This document shows positions 53,966 to 61,658 of a stretch of DNA of 64,000 nucleotides, one piece after another. Each line of letters starts with the position of its first letter. The stretch's first letter is position 1. Source of the DNA: an uncultured Candidatus Melainabacteria bacterium (GTDB lineage: Bacteria; Cyanobacteriota; Vampirovibrionia; Gastranaerophilales; Gastranaerophilaceae). The stretch spans positions 1-64,000 of the forward strand of contig CAKVLN010000007.1 of NCBI GenBank assembly GCA_934757275.1. Reading direction: 5' to 3'. The translations under genes were made by a program, and so were the position numbers. The notes beneath the pieces were generated by a model. The model did no database searches. It worked only from the letters and a program-made list of their open reading frames with translations, and was not told the DNA's origin.

Positions 53966-54033
53966 CGGATTGAAAGCAGTGGGTCTAAGGCGAAGCCATA
54001 CCCGTTTATTGCGAGCAACCAAGAAAGGATAAA

Positions 54034-54714
54034 ATGAAAAAAATCTTTATAAAAACTCGAAATGTAAGGAATTTTATAGGCTTAGTTGAAGCCCTGAAAA
54101 GCAAACCCAAAAACATTCCTAAAATGGGACTTATATATGGCGAGCCGGGACTTGGGAAATCGCAAACGGCACTTTGGCTAGCCTGCAAATATGACGGCAT
54201 TTACATTCGAGCCTCAAACCTTATGACAAGCAGGTGGCTTGTTGAAGAAATTGTTAGAGAAATGGATGAACTTCCTCGGTATTTGACCTCAGACAACTTT
54301 AATGTCGTGATTAGCAAACTTATCCAAAAGCCCAAAATTATTTTTGTAGATGAAATCGACTACTTAATGAATAATTACAAAAGTGTAGAAACCCTTAGAG
54401 ATATCCACGATAAAACCGATTGTCCGATAATCTTTGTTGGAATGAGCTTGGCTCTTAGAAAACTTGAAAGATACAAGCACCTGTATGACAGATTTAGTGA
54501 GATTGTAAAATTTGAGACCTTTGAAATAGAAGATTTGAGTCAAATTTTTAGCCAACTCTCTGAAACACCATTTACCCCTGATTCGATAGAATATATCCAC
54601 AAAAAATACAATAGGTTCAGACAAATTGTACAGCTTATAAGCAAACTTGAAAGTTTTGCAAAAGAAAATAATTTAGAAGAAATTACAAAAGAAGTTATGG
54701 AGCAAATTATATGA
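54034..54714 (+). CDS. MuB/TniB/TnsC-type transposition ATPase
   Basis: 226 aa AAA-type ATPase. Walker A is IYGEPGLGKSQTA (residues 29-41), Walker B is IIFVDEIDYL, and the sensor region is DCPIIFVGMS. Such proteins bind target DNA and activate the DDE transposase. AAAGGA precedes the ATG. It follows the transposase after 68 bases that hold a small GC-rich hairpin (GGGT...ACCC). A 109-base intergenic stretch with further hairpins lies after it. Confidence 0.85.
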   Translation: MKKIFIKTRNVRNFIGLVEALKSKPKNIPKMGLIYGEPGLGKSQTALWLACKYDGIYIRASNLMTSRWLVEEIVREMDELPRYLTSDNFNVVISKLIQKPKIIFVDEIDYLMNNYKSVETLRDIHDKTDCPIIFVGMSLALRKLERYKHLYDRFSEIVKFETFEIEDLSQIFSQLSETPFTPDSIEYIHKKYNRFRQIVQLISKLESFAKENNLEEITKEVMEQII

Positions 54715-54729
54715 AGCGGATTTTCGGTA

Positions 54730-54796
54730 GGGCGCCGTGTGAGCGAAAGCGAACCCAGCCCGTAAGGTGTCGGTCAGACGTTACTCTGCCGACACC
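54730..54796 (+). repeat. GC-rich hairpins between transposon genes, including copy 2
   Basis: 54730-54761 reads GGGCgccgtgtgAGCGaAAGCgaACCCAGCCC, similar in layout to 53214-53241. It is directly followed by GGTGTCGG (54766-54773) pairing with CCGACACC (54789-54796). The stretch may be a regulatory RNA or dispersed element; it encodes no credible protein. Confidence 0.4.
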
Positions 54797-54823
54797 CCGA
54801 ATAATCCAAGACGAAAGGACAAT

Positions 54824-55384
54824 ATGAATATAGAAAAATTAGCTAAAAGATTAAAAGAATTTACCCTTGATGATATTGAATTGATATCAGAATGCGATTG
54901 CAAAACAGAGCTTGAACAGCTTTTGAACAGCAATAAAATACTTTTTGAAAACAGGATTTATAAATACAATGAGGAAACGAAAACGGGTGAAAATTATGAA
55001 ATATTTAGTCCGCAAAAGAATAAACACCTAAAAATTAGTATAGAAGATGCAAAAGAATATTTTATGAAAAATTATGTCAAAAAATACTGTAAATTCGAGA
55101 CCTATAGGAACTATAACGCTATTTTCAATTTTAATATTATACCTTTTATAAACTGTTATTACCTGCACGAAATTGATATTGAGTCAATAAAAGAACTTTT
55201 TAAAATCTGCGAATTAAGACGCCTTAAGCCCCGCAGAATTAAAAACACAATGGCACTTCTAAACCAACTGATAAAATATTTCCAACACCTTGGAGTGATT
55301 GATAGAAGTTGTGTTTATCAGGTTAAAAAAGTACAAGACAAAAACCATTTTGGAATAGAAAACTTAATTTTTGAGGGATTTTAA
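54824..55384 (+). CDS. Integrase N-terminal (SAM-like) domain protein
   Basis: 186 aa from ATG 54824, after AAAGGA. The middle (about residues 75-160: DAKEYFMKNYVKKYCKFETY and then IIPFINCYYLHEIDIESIKE) looks like the SAM-like core-binding domain of tyrosine recombinases. The catalytic domain with R-H-R-Y is absent, so it cannot be a recombinase itself. It may be a leftover or a DNA-binding accessory of the transposition module. Its stop overlaps the next start (TAATG), indicating translational coupling. Confidence 0.55.
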   Translation: MNIEKLAKRLKEFTLDDIELISECDCKTELEQLLNSNKILFENRIYKYNEETKTGENYEIFSPQKNKHLKISIEDAKEYFMKNYVKKYCKFETYRNYNAIFNFNIIPFINCYYLHEIDIESIKELFKICELRRLKPRRIKNTMALLNQLIKYFQHLGVIDRSCVYQVKKVQDKNHFGIENLIFEGF

Positions 55385-55782
55385 TGAGCAAAATGAAATT
55401 ATTTAAACAAGCAGAGCAAATGTTTTTAAAAGGCTCGACCGTTAGTGAAATCTCTTTAGATCTTGGGATTGCAAAAAGAACTTTGTTTTACTGGAAAAAG
55501 CAATATGATTGGGATAAAAAGCGAAAAGAATCGATGTATGATAAATCCCAGTTCAAAGAAGATTTGCAAAAGTTTGCCCAGAAACTAATGGATAAAATCG
55601 CAAACAGTAATAAAAATAACAATCAGATAAGCCAAGCAGAATACTATTCCCTTGTGAATATTTTAAAATTTCTACCTGAACTGAAAGAAAACAATACTCA
55701 AACAGAAACACCGCAAATAAAAACAGAACTTTCCCCGGACTTCATTCGCCAAATCGAGCGTGAAATTTTAGGTATAGAATAA
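55384..55782 (+). CDS. Terminase-small-subunit-like HTH protein
   Basis: 132 aa. The N-terminal half (residues 5-45) reads FKQAEQMFLKGSTVSEISLD then LGIAKRTLFYWKKQYDWDKK, a helix-turn-helix of the type in small terminase/gpP-like and DUF1804 proteins of Mu-like phages. The rest is polar helix with SPDFIRQIEREILGIE at the end. Together with the MuA/MuB-like genes upstream it suggests that the module derives from a Mu-like phage. Packaging function is unlikely in isolation. Confidence 0.6.
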   Translation: MSKMKLFKQAEQMFLKGSTVSEISLDLGIAKRTLFYWKKQYDWDKKRKESMYDKSQFKEDLQKFAQKLMDKIANSNKNNNQISQAEYYSLVNILKFLPELKENNTQTETPQIKTELSPDFIRQIEREILGIE

Positions 55783-55827
55783 ATCCTGCAAATTTTTGTG
55801 CTATGCTTAAGAAAAAGGAGTTTATTA

Positions 55828-56730
55828 ATGGCTGTACCTGATTTTCAATCAATGATGAATCCAGTATTGGATATTTATACCCAAAATGGCAGTGAGCTTC
55901 GTCCAAGAGATATAGAAAATGAAGTTGCTGAAAGATTTAATTTGACAGAAGAAGAACGTAATGAGATGATTCCAAGCAACATTGAAACTGTTTTAAGAAA
56001 TAGAGTTAGTTGGGCAGTATATTATCTTTTCAGGGCAGGTTTACTTGAAAGACCCAAAAGAGGTTATTATAGAATTACTGATATCGGTAAAAATGAAAAT
56101 CAATCAAATAAAACAATTAATGTGGAATATTTAAAAAAATTCCCTTCTTTTGTAGATTTTTCTCAAATTAACAATAAAAAAGACATCCAAAATGACAACT
56201 CAAATATTAGTGAAGAAAGTCAAACTCCAGATGAAATGATGTCAAAAGCACAAGAACTATACAAAGATAATCTTCAAAGTGAGCTTTTAGACAAATTAAA
56301 ACAAATAGACCCTGTAAGATTTGAACAAATAGTTCTTCAACTTATGGAAAAAATGAATTATGGTGTCGGTTCAATGACAAAAATGAGTCATGATGGTGGA
56401 GTAGACGGCATAATCGATGAAGATGAATTGGGATTAGAAAAAATCTACCTGCAAGCTAAAAGATACTCAGATAATAAAGTTAATGAAAAAGAAATGCAAA
56501 ATTTCGCAGGGGCTCTAGGCTGTTCTCCTGTAAGAAAAGGAGTATTTATAACAACCAGCTTCTTTGATGAAAGAGCTAAAAAGAAAGCTGCATCTGTCCA
56601 AGGTAAAATTATACGATTAGTAGACGGTGAAGAATTAACAAAATTGATGATTAAGCATAATTTAGGTGTACAAGTTAAAACTAAAATCGAAATCAAAAAG
56701 ATTGATGAAGATTTCTTTAGTGAAGAATAA
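55828..56730 (+). CDS. mrr: Mrr-type restriction endonuclease
   Basis: 300 aa from ATG 55828, after AAGGAG. An upstream in-frame ATG is unsupported. The N-terminal winged helix (Mrr_N, about residues 5-95) precedes a linker and the catalytic domain, DPVRFEQIVLQLMEKMNYG, then GGVDGIIDED and IYLQAKRY, the D...QxK form of the PD-(D/E)xK nuclease site. It cuts methylated DNA (type IV restriction) or, less likely, is a modification-dependent enzyme of other specificity. The next gene begins 10 bases later and is probably co-expressed. Confidence 0.9.
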   Translation: MAVPDFQSMMNPVLDIYTQNGSELRPRDIENEVAERFNLTEEERNEMIPSNIETVLRNRVSWAVYYLFRAGLLERPKRGYYRITDIGKNENQSNKTINVEYLKKFPSFVDFSQINNKKDIQNDNSNISEESQTPDEMMSKAQELYKDNLQSELLDKLKQIDPVRFEQIVLQLMEKMNYGVGSMTKMSHDGGVDGIIDEDELGLEKIYLQAKRYSDNKVNEKEMQNFAGALGCSPVRKGVFITTSFFDERAKKKAASVQGKIIRLVDGEELTKLMIKHNLGVQVKTKIEIKKIDEDFFSEE

Positions 56731-56740
56731 TGGATAATAT

Positions 56741-57724
56741 ATGAAAATAGAAATGGGCGAATCTTTAATGCTTTCTTGGTTAAAGCATGCAAAAGAGTGT
56801 AAAATAACACAATTAAATTGGAAACCTTCTAGTAATTGGAATACATACAATGAAAAAGAAGTTGAAGCACTTTACAATAACGCAATATTACATTTTCCAG
56901 TTTTTAAGCAAAATTCAAATTTGGAACAAATTATAAAACAAGCAGAAATAGATATTTTGGGTTTAAGCTATGAAAATAATACAACTTATTATTATGCTGT
57001 GGATATTGCATATCATGAAAGTGGACTTAACTATGGTTCAAAAGATGAAACTATAGAACGAATTTCAAAAAAGCTTTTACGCTCAGCATTTTTATTATAT
57101 CTTTACTTTGATGTTAAAGATGGCGAAATTATCTTTGCATCACCTAAAATCAACTCAGCTGTTTATTATGATTTAGAAAAACAAATAGATAAAATATCGA
57201 AATTTATGTCGGCTCAAGGTTTTCAGTATAAATTTAAATTGTTTGCTAATACAAGTTTTGCAGAAAATATCTTAAACCCGATTATTCAAATTTCTTCAAC
57301 TATATCTGACACCTCTGAATTATTTATGCGAGCATTTCAACTAAGTAATTTATGTGAAAAAAGTATCAATAAAAAACAAAATATAAAGAGACATATTACT
57401 AATTCCGAAATTCAATACAATGAATTTAAAATAGGTACTACTGTTAAAAACAAATTAAATTATTTGTTTTCAAAAGACTATCTTTCAACTGATGATATTT
57501 CAAATTTAAAAAATAAAGAATTTTGCAAAGATATTTTTAATTTAAATTTTCCACTATTAATTGAAAAAGACCAAAGTAGATATGATAATAAGGGATATCC
57601 TCGGTATTGGAAAGAATTATTTGATGATAAATATTATGTTTGTAGTCAATGGATTGAAAACCAACGTTCACTATTTGAAGATTGGTATAATTCTGTAGTT
57701 GAAAAAATTTCTGTTATTTCATAA
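56741..57724 (+). CDS. Hypothetical protein paired with Mrr, possible nuclease-like fold
   Basis: 327 aa, beginning MKIEMGESLMLSWLKHAKEC. The segment QAEIDILGLSYENN (about residues 66-80) and then YYYAVDIAYHESGLNYG has the form 'ID(I/V)LG...(V)D(I/V)' of some PD-(D/E)xK-like folds, and IIFASPKIN follows. A catalytic Lys is not obvious. It begins ten bases after mrr, so it likely acts with it. Its 3' end overlaps a convergent gene by six bases. Not recognised with certainty. Confidence 0.45.
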   Translation: MKIEMGESLMLSWLKHAKECKITQLNWKPSSNWNTYNEKEVEALYNNAILHFPVFKQNSNLEQIIKQAEIDILGLSYENNTTYYYAVDIAYHESGLNYGSKDETIERISKKLLRSAFLLYLYFDVKDGEIIFASPKINSAVYYDLEKQIDKISKFMSAQGFQYKFKLFANTSFAENILNPIIQISSTISDTSELFMRAFQLSNLCEKSINKKQNIKRHITNSEIQYNEFKIGTTVKNKLNYLFSKDYLSTDDISNLKNKEFCKDIFNLNFPLLIEKDQSRYDNKGYPRYWKELFDDKYYVCSQWIENQRSLFEDWYNSVVEKISVIS

Positions 57725-57952
57725 TTTCTCGATATACCAATTTGAATTACCAAAATGATTGAAATTCCATTGTAATTGGAAGTAGAAATTGTATTCCATT
57801 GAGTTATCATCTTTAAAATTGTAAGAATATTTATTTAATTGTGTTCTGTGATAACTTTCAAAAGCTATCCTGATTTCTTTTGCAAACTTTTTTCTAAATT
57901 CAGGATATGTTATTTCTAAGGTTTCTCGTGTTAGCTTATTTTTCAAAATCAT
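57719..57952 (-). CDS. Small protein, third of three overlapping genes
   Basis: 77 aa from ATG 57952 (MILKNKLTRETLEITYPEFR), five bases after GAGGGG. The preceding TTG start is less likely. It ends NHFGNSNWYIEKL. Basic, probably soluble. It overlaps the 67-aa gene upstream by 17 bases. No known family. Confidence 0.5.
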   Translation of the reverse strand: MILKNKLTRETLEITYPEFRKKFAKEIRIAFESYHRTQLNKYSYNFKDDNSMEYNFYFQLQWNFNHFGNSNWYIEKL

Positions 57953-58139
57953 CTTCAACCCCTCTTATATTATCAAGCTCTATATTGTAACTTTTTCCTT
58001 GCTTATCAAGGCAAGTCGCATAATCTATCTCGGCATCGGCGAATTTGTTTTTCCAAATACAAATCAGCAATCCGATTTCTTGTGTTTTTAAATTCAAAAC
58101 CTTTGTACCAAAAAGTGCATAGTCTTTCTCTGTCATCAT
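57936..58139 (-). CDS. Small protein, second of three overlapping genes
   Basis: 67 aa, beginning MMTEKDYALFGTKVLNLKTQ. AAGGAAAG lies before the ATG, which overlaps the stop of the preceding gene by four bases. It reads like a small beta-rich domain (IGLLICIWKNKFADAEIDYA). Function unknown. Similar tiny overlapping genes are frequent in mobile elements. Confidence 0.5.
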   Translation of the reverse strand: MMTEKDYALFGTKVLNLKTQEIGLLICIWKNKFADAEIDYATCLDKQGKSYNIELDNIRGVEDDFEK

Positions 58140-58351
58140 TCTTTCCTTGCAAGTATCAAATCTGAATAGATATCATCAGGCTTTTGTTGATCGATTAAAA
58201 ACTCCTTCATAAATACAAATCTTTCTCTACAAGCGTTTTCACAAATTACGGTGTCGAAATTATAGAATCCAATTACTTTGTAATACTCATTATCAGAGTT
58301 TTTAAAGCCACTAATCTTTTTAAGTTTGTATTTTTTGCCTAATTCAATCAT
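58136..58351 (-). CDS. Small protein, first of three overlapping genes
   Basis: 71 aa, beginning MIELGKKYKLKKISGFKNSD, ending LILARKE. Upstream lies AGAGGTAACA and a conserved element (58376-58413) that recurs before the small ORF at 58790. No known family. The tight overlap with the next two genes indicates one transcript. Confidence 0.5.
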   Translation of the reverse strand: MIELGKKYKLKKISGFKNSDNEYYKVIGFYNFDTVICENACRERFVFMKEFLIDQQKPDDIYSDLILARKE

Positions 58352-58375
58352 TGTTACCTCTTATATTCATTACAA

Positions 58376-58413
58376 CAACGACATTCATCGCTCACAATAA
58401 GTTGAATATCAAG
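58376..58413 (-). promoter_or_regulatory. Shared promoter/leader element, copy 1
   Basis: On the minus strand CTTGATATT...GATGAATGTCG matches the element at 58805-58844, both with TTGATA and GATGAAT 17 bases apart. It lies just upstream of the three overlapping small genes. Confidence 0.45.
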
Positions 58414-58571
58414 TAATCTATTTAAAAAACTTATCAATTAAACATAATTGATAGCCTATTAGAATGGAATTTAAGCAAGCCTTTTTGGTGGTATATATTT
58501 TCTACTATTTTTTACAATAAAATTTAATACAAAGCTTTTTAAACAGCTTTTAAACAACATTTTAATTATAT

Positions 58572-58790
58572 TTAAAAACTTTCCGGATAATTTATAAAAT
58601 ATGTATTTAAAGTATCAGAATCTTGTCTAAGATTATGAATAATAGGAGTAATATTTCTAAGCTCTTCGTATTCTTGTTATTTTTGACAGAAGGAATCAAG
58701 CACAACCGTTATGTTGTAAATCCGCTCTGCTAGTTTTTCTAACTTCCTAAAATCTTTTTGTTTAATCTTGTATTTCTTACTCTTATTCAT
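58572..58790 (-). pseudogene. Small gene interrupted by one in-frame stop
   Basis: ATG at 58790 follows a perfect AAGGAGG. It encodes MNKSKKYKIKQKDFRKLEKL and 17 more residues, then TAA at 58679-58677. The same frame continues open for 34 codons (starting QEYEELRNITPIIHNLRQDS) to a second stop at 58572. Either a nonsense mutation has broken a 72-aa protein or a 37-aa protein is complete. The rest of the 538-base gap (58352-58889) holds only the promoter-like elements. Confidence 0.5.
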
Positions 58791-58804
58791 ACGACCTCCT
58801 TTTT

Positions 58805-58844
58805 AGGTGTCGTATTCATCACTTAAAAGAATAATAATATCAAG
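58805..58844 (-). promoter_or_regulatory. Shared promoter/leader element, copy 2
   Basis: CTTGATATT...GTGATGAATACG on the minus strand, the counterpart of 58376-58413. It precedes the AAGGAGG of the interrupted small gene. Confidence 0.45.
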
Positions 58845-58889
58845 CTTTAAGAAATTTATGATACTATAATAAAAAATGGAGATATAAAA

Positions 58890-59738
58890 GTGGATGATAA
58901 TAGAGTTTTAATTGATAATTTATCAAATAATTCAATTGATGTAGCAAGTGGAAACTTTAGTCAAAATAAACTTATTAGCTTTGATGGAGTTTTTAATGGA
59001 CTTGAAAAAAGTGTTGGTTTATTCTTTCCATCAGTTAGAAATGCAATGGTCGAAAGATATCAAGCAGAAACAACAATGATTGTATTAAATAAAGCAATTA
59101 AAATAATTCAAGATAATGGGCTTGATATAAAACAAATACCTCCTAAAATAGCATTGCCATTGTTTGATAAACTATCAATAGAACATGAAACAGAGATGTA
59201 TGATTTATGGGCTAAATTATTAGTGAGTGCTTCTGATAATTCTAATCCTATTCTTATCCAATATTCAGAAATACTATCAAAAATCGGAAGTAATGAGGCT
59301 CATTTATTATTAGATATGTATAATTATCAATCAATGCAAATAACATTTAGGTCTTGTGGTGGAAACTTTGAGGAATACTCAATAGGATTGGAGCATTTTA
59401 ATTCAGAACGAACAACATATAAAAACATAGAAATAAAAATATTACAGACTCTTAATGATATAAGAAAATTTATTTATATCCCAACTTTGATTGCAATAAA
59501 AATAAAACATTGCTTTAAAAAGCTAACAACTAGAGCAGTACATGATTATCGCGGTTATGCTCTACCTTTATATGATATATCCCAAAAGTATAATGTGCAA
59601 GAAAATAAAACATCTTTGAGAGTATTATCAGAACTTGGTCTTGTTAAGTATTATTGTGGGTATTATCCAGTAATAACAAAATTTGGTTGTGAATTTGTTG
59701 AAGAATTAGAAAAATATAATACTGTAGATAAAAAATAA
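58890..59738 (+). CDS. Abi-alpha-like (DUF4393) protein
   Basis: 282 aa from GTG 58890, about seven bases after GGAG. The middle matches the DUF4393/Abi_alpha layout: ALPLFDKLSIEHETEMYDLW, then AKLLVSASDN with following conserved Tyr and Ser-rich stretch, a helical domain linked to abortive infection. The N- and C-termini are unassigned. It might cause growth arrest after phage infection; this is inferred from the family name and island setting. It lies beside, but opposite to, the type I restriction operon. Confidence 0.6.
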   Translation: MDDNRVLIDNLSNNSIDVASGNFSQNKLISFDGVFNGLEKSVGLFFPSVRNAMVERYQAETTMIVLNKAIKIIQDNGLDIKQIPPKIALPLFDKLSIEHETEMYDLWAKLLVSASDNSNPILIQYSEILSKIGSNEAHLLLDMYNYQSMQITFRSCGGNFEEYSIGLEHFNSERTTYKNIEIKILQTLNDIRKFIYIPTLIAIKIKHCFKKLTTRAVHDYRGYALPLYDISQKYNVQENKTSLRVLSELGLVKYYCGYYPVITKFGCEFVEELEKYNTVDKK

Positions 59739-59754
59739 ATTTTTGCTTTAATTA

Positions 59755-61206
59755 TTATAACTTATTGACTAGGTTTAGGAGTTCTTCGACTTTGGCGACA
59801 ATTCGCTTTTGTTCTGCTAGTGGAGGAAGAGGAATTAAATAATTCCTTATAAAATTTAACGATACAAATTGTTGAGCACCTCCAAAAGCCTTATTTTTAA
59901 AATCAAAAGTAATAGCTTCTAATAGTAATTTTAAAAAATAAGGCTCAGATAATTTTTTATCATAATATTTAAATAAAGCCACATTTTTAATGCTAAAATC
60001 TCTTTCTTTTTTTACTATAACCATATTTCCAATATTACCACCTATCATAGAATATAAAATATCACCATCGTCAACATGTGAACGTTGTTCTATTTTTTGA
60101 TGGTCATCTGCAGAAATAAGTTTCGCATTGTCAAAATTTATTTTCCCATTTTTAAAATCTTTACTTGTAATTAAAGGAATACCATTAGTTACATTTTTAG
60201 GTGAATCGTGGGTGCCATCTCTGACATCATAAACCTCTTGCATTCTTACCCATTGCCAACCTTGTGGGAGGTCGTATGGGATTTCGTCTTGGGTGATTGG
60301 TGGAAGTGGTTTTTCTTTTTTTATTTTGCCGTCTTTTATCAATTGGTCTTTTTCAGCTTTTATGTGTTTTAAAAGCTCTGATGCAGGTTCATCTTTAGGG
60401 TTTTGCACGACAAGTTTTCCTTGGACTGCGTATTGCAAAATTGATTGGCGGATTTGTTTGGGCAATTTTTGATTCATTTCTGATAAAATTTCTTCATTCT
60501 TGCCATATTCGTCAACCAAAGGTAAAATCTCTTTCAACTTTTCTACAATTCGCTTTTGTTCAGCTAGTGGAGGAAGAGCAAATAAATATAAACGTAATGT
60601 TGATAAAGATACAAAAGATTGTACAGCTCCAGTTGCATTAGATTTTAATAAATCTTGAATATAATAGAGATAAAAGTATAAATATTTTATAATGAGATAT
60701 TGAGATTTTTTAAATAAAGCGACATTTTTTATACTAAAATCTCTATCTTTTTGAACAATAACAGGATTACCAATACTCCCAATCATAGCAAATAGGATAT
60801 CTTCATTTTCTACACAAGAACGTTGGGATAATTTTAAATAATCTTCTCTTGATATATAATTAACATTTTCAAAATCAATATACCCATTGTTTAAGTTTTT
60901 ACTTGTAATAAAAGGATAACCCTCTTTCTGATATTTTGGACTATCATGAGTTCCATCTCTAACATCAACAACATCTTGAAATCTTACCCATTCCCATCCT
61001 TGAGGAAGTTCGTATGGGATTTCGTCTTGGGTGATTGGTGGGAGTGATTTTTCTTTTTTGATTTTGCCGTCTTTTATCAGTTGTTCTTTTTCTGCTTTTA
61101 TTCGTTTTAAAAGCTCTGATGCAGGCTCATCATTTGGGTCTTGTGCTACCAATTTTCCTTGCATTGCGTATTGTAATATTGATTTTTTTAAATCTTGTGC
61201 TTTCAT
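59755..61206 (-). CDS. hsdS: Type I restriction-modification specificity subunit HsdS
   Basis: 483 aa. Two target-recognition domains are visible, about residues 60-210 and 310-470. Each starts with (P)QGW(E/Q)WVR and VRDGTHDSPK, and ends with PLPPLAEQKRIV or LPPLAEQKRIV, the coiled-coil spacer motif. The two halves are close duplicates also at the DNA level, so recombination between them or with other hsdS copies is possible. It pairs with HsdM and HsdR to set the DNA target. The start overlaps the preceding gene by four bases. No Shine-Dalgarno problem. Confidence 0.92.
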   Translation of the reverse strand: MKAQDLKKSILQYAMQGKLVAQDPNDEPASELLKRIKAEKEQLIKDGKIKKEKSLPPITQDEIPYELPQGWEWVRFQDVVDVRDGTHDSPKYQKEGYPFITSKNLNNGYIDFENVNYISREDYLKLSQRSCVENEDILFAMIGSIGNPVIVQKDRDFSIKNVALFKKSQYLIIKYLYFYLYYIQDLLKSNATGAVQSFVSLSTLRLYLFALPPLAEQKRIVEKLKEILPLVDEYGKNEEILSEMNQKLPKQIRQSILQYAVQGKLVVQNPKDEPASELLKHIKAEKDQLIKDGKIKKEKPLPPITQDEIPYDLPQGWQWVRMQEVYDVRDGTHDSPKNVTNGIPLITSKDFKNGKINFDNAKLISADDHQKIEQRSHVDDGDILYSMIGGNIGNMVIVKKERDFSIKNVALFKYYDKKLSEPYFLKLLLEAITFDFKNKAFGGAQQFVSLNFIRNYLIPLPPLAEQKRIVAKVEELLNLVNKL

Positions 61207-61658
61207 TTCTTTTTTGCCTTTAGTTCTGAAAGTTGATTATACACTTCTTGATACATTATAAAATCTCCGCCACGAGAAATATTATGACCAAATCCTTTTC
61301 CCACTAAAGAATATATAGCTGTAGTATATGCATCATCATCAAAAGGATCTGTTACATAACTTAAAATAGCACTATTTAGACAAGTCTCTATTATTTCTTT
61401 TTCAAACCCTTGCAATTCATTATAGTATTTTTTAATATTATTTTTTCTTTTGTTATTATTACACAAGATTTCTATAATGGTTACAATGGAAAAAACCGTC
61501 AATACTGAGCCAGTTATTAATAAGTGGCTATTTTTAACTAAGCAAAGATAAATTAATAACAAGGTTAAACCTACAAAAAATAAATGATATGGCTTATTAT
61601 AAAAAAATACAAAAAAATCTTTTATATGTTTAAAAAAATTATCTACAAAATTATCCAT
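61203..61658 (-). CDS. Membrane protein inserted between hsdM and hsdS
   Basis: 151 aa from ATG 61658 (MDNFVDNFFKHIKDFFVFFY), with AGGAG before it. Two membrane helices (about residues 24-41 and 45-65) are followed by a cytosolic C-terminal part (LQGFEKEIIETCLNSAILSY) that looks like a winged helix. The topology is like that of SieB-type superinfection exclusion proteins, but sequence support is weak. It overlaps hsdM by eight bases and hsdS by four, so it is expressed with them. Confidence 0.5.
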   Translation of the reverse strand: MDNFVDNFFKHIKDFFVFFYNKPYHLFFVGLTLLLIYLCLVKNSHLLITGSVLTVFSIVTIIEILCNNNKRKNNIKKYYNELQGFEKEIIETCLNSAILSYVTDPFDDDAYTTAIYSLVGKGFGHNISRGGDFIMYQEVYNQLSELKAKKK

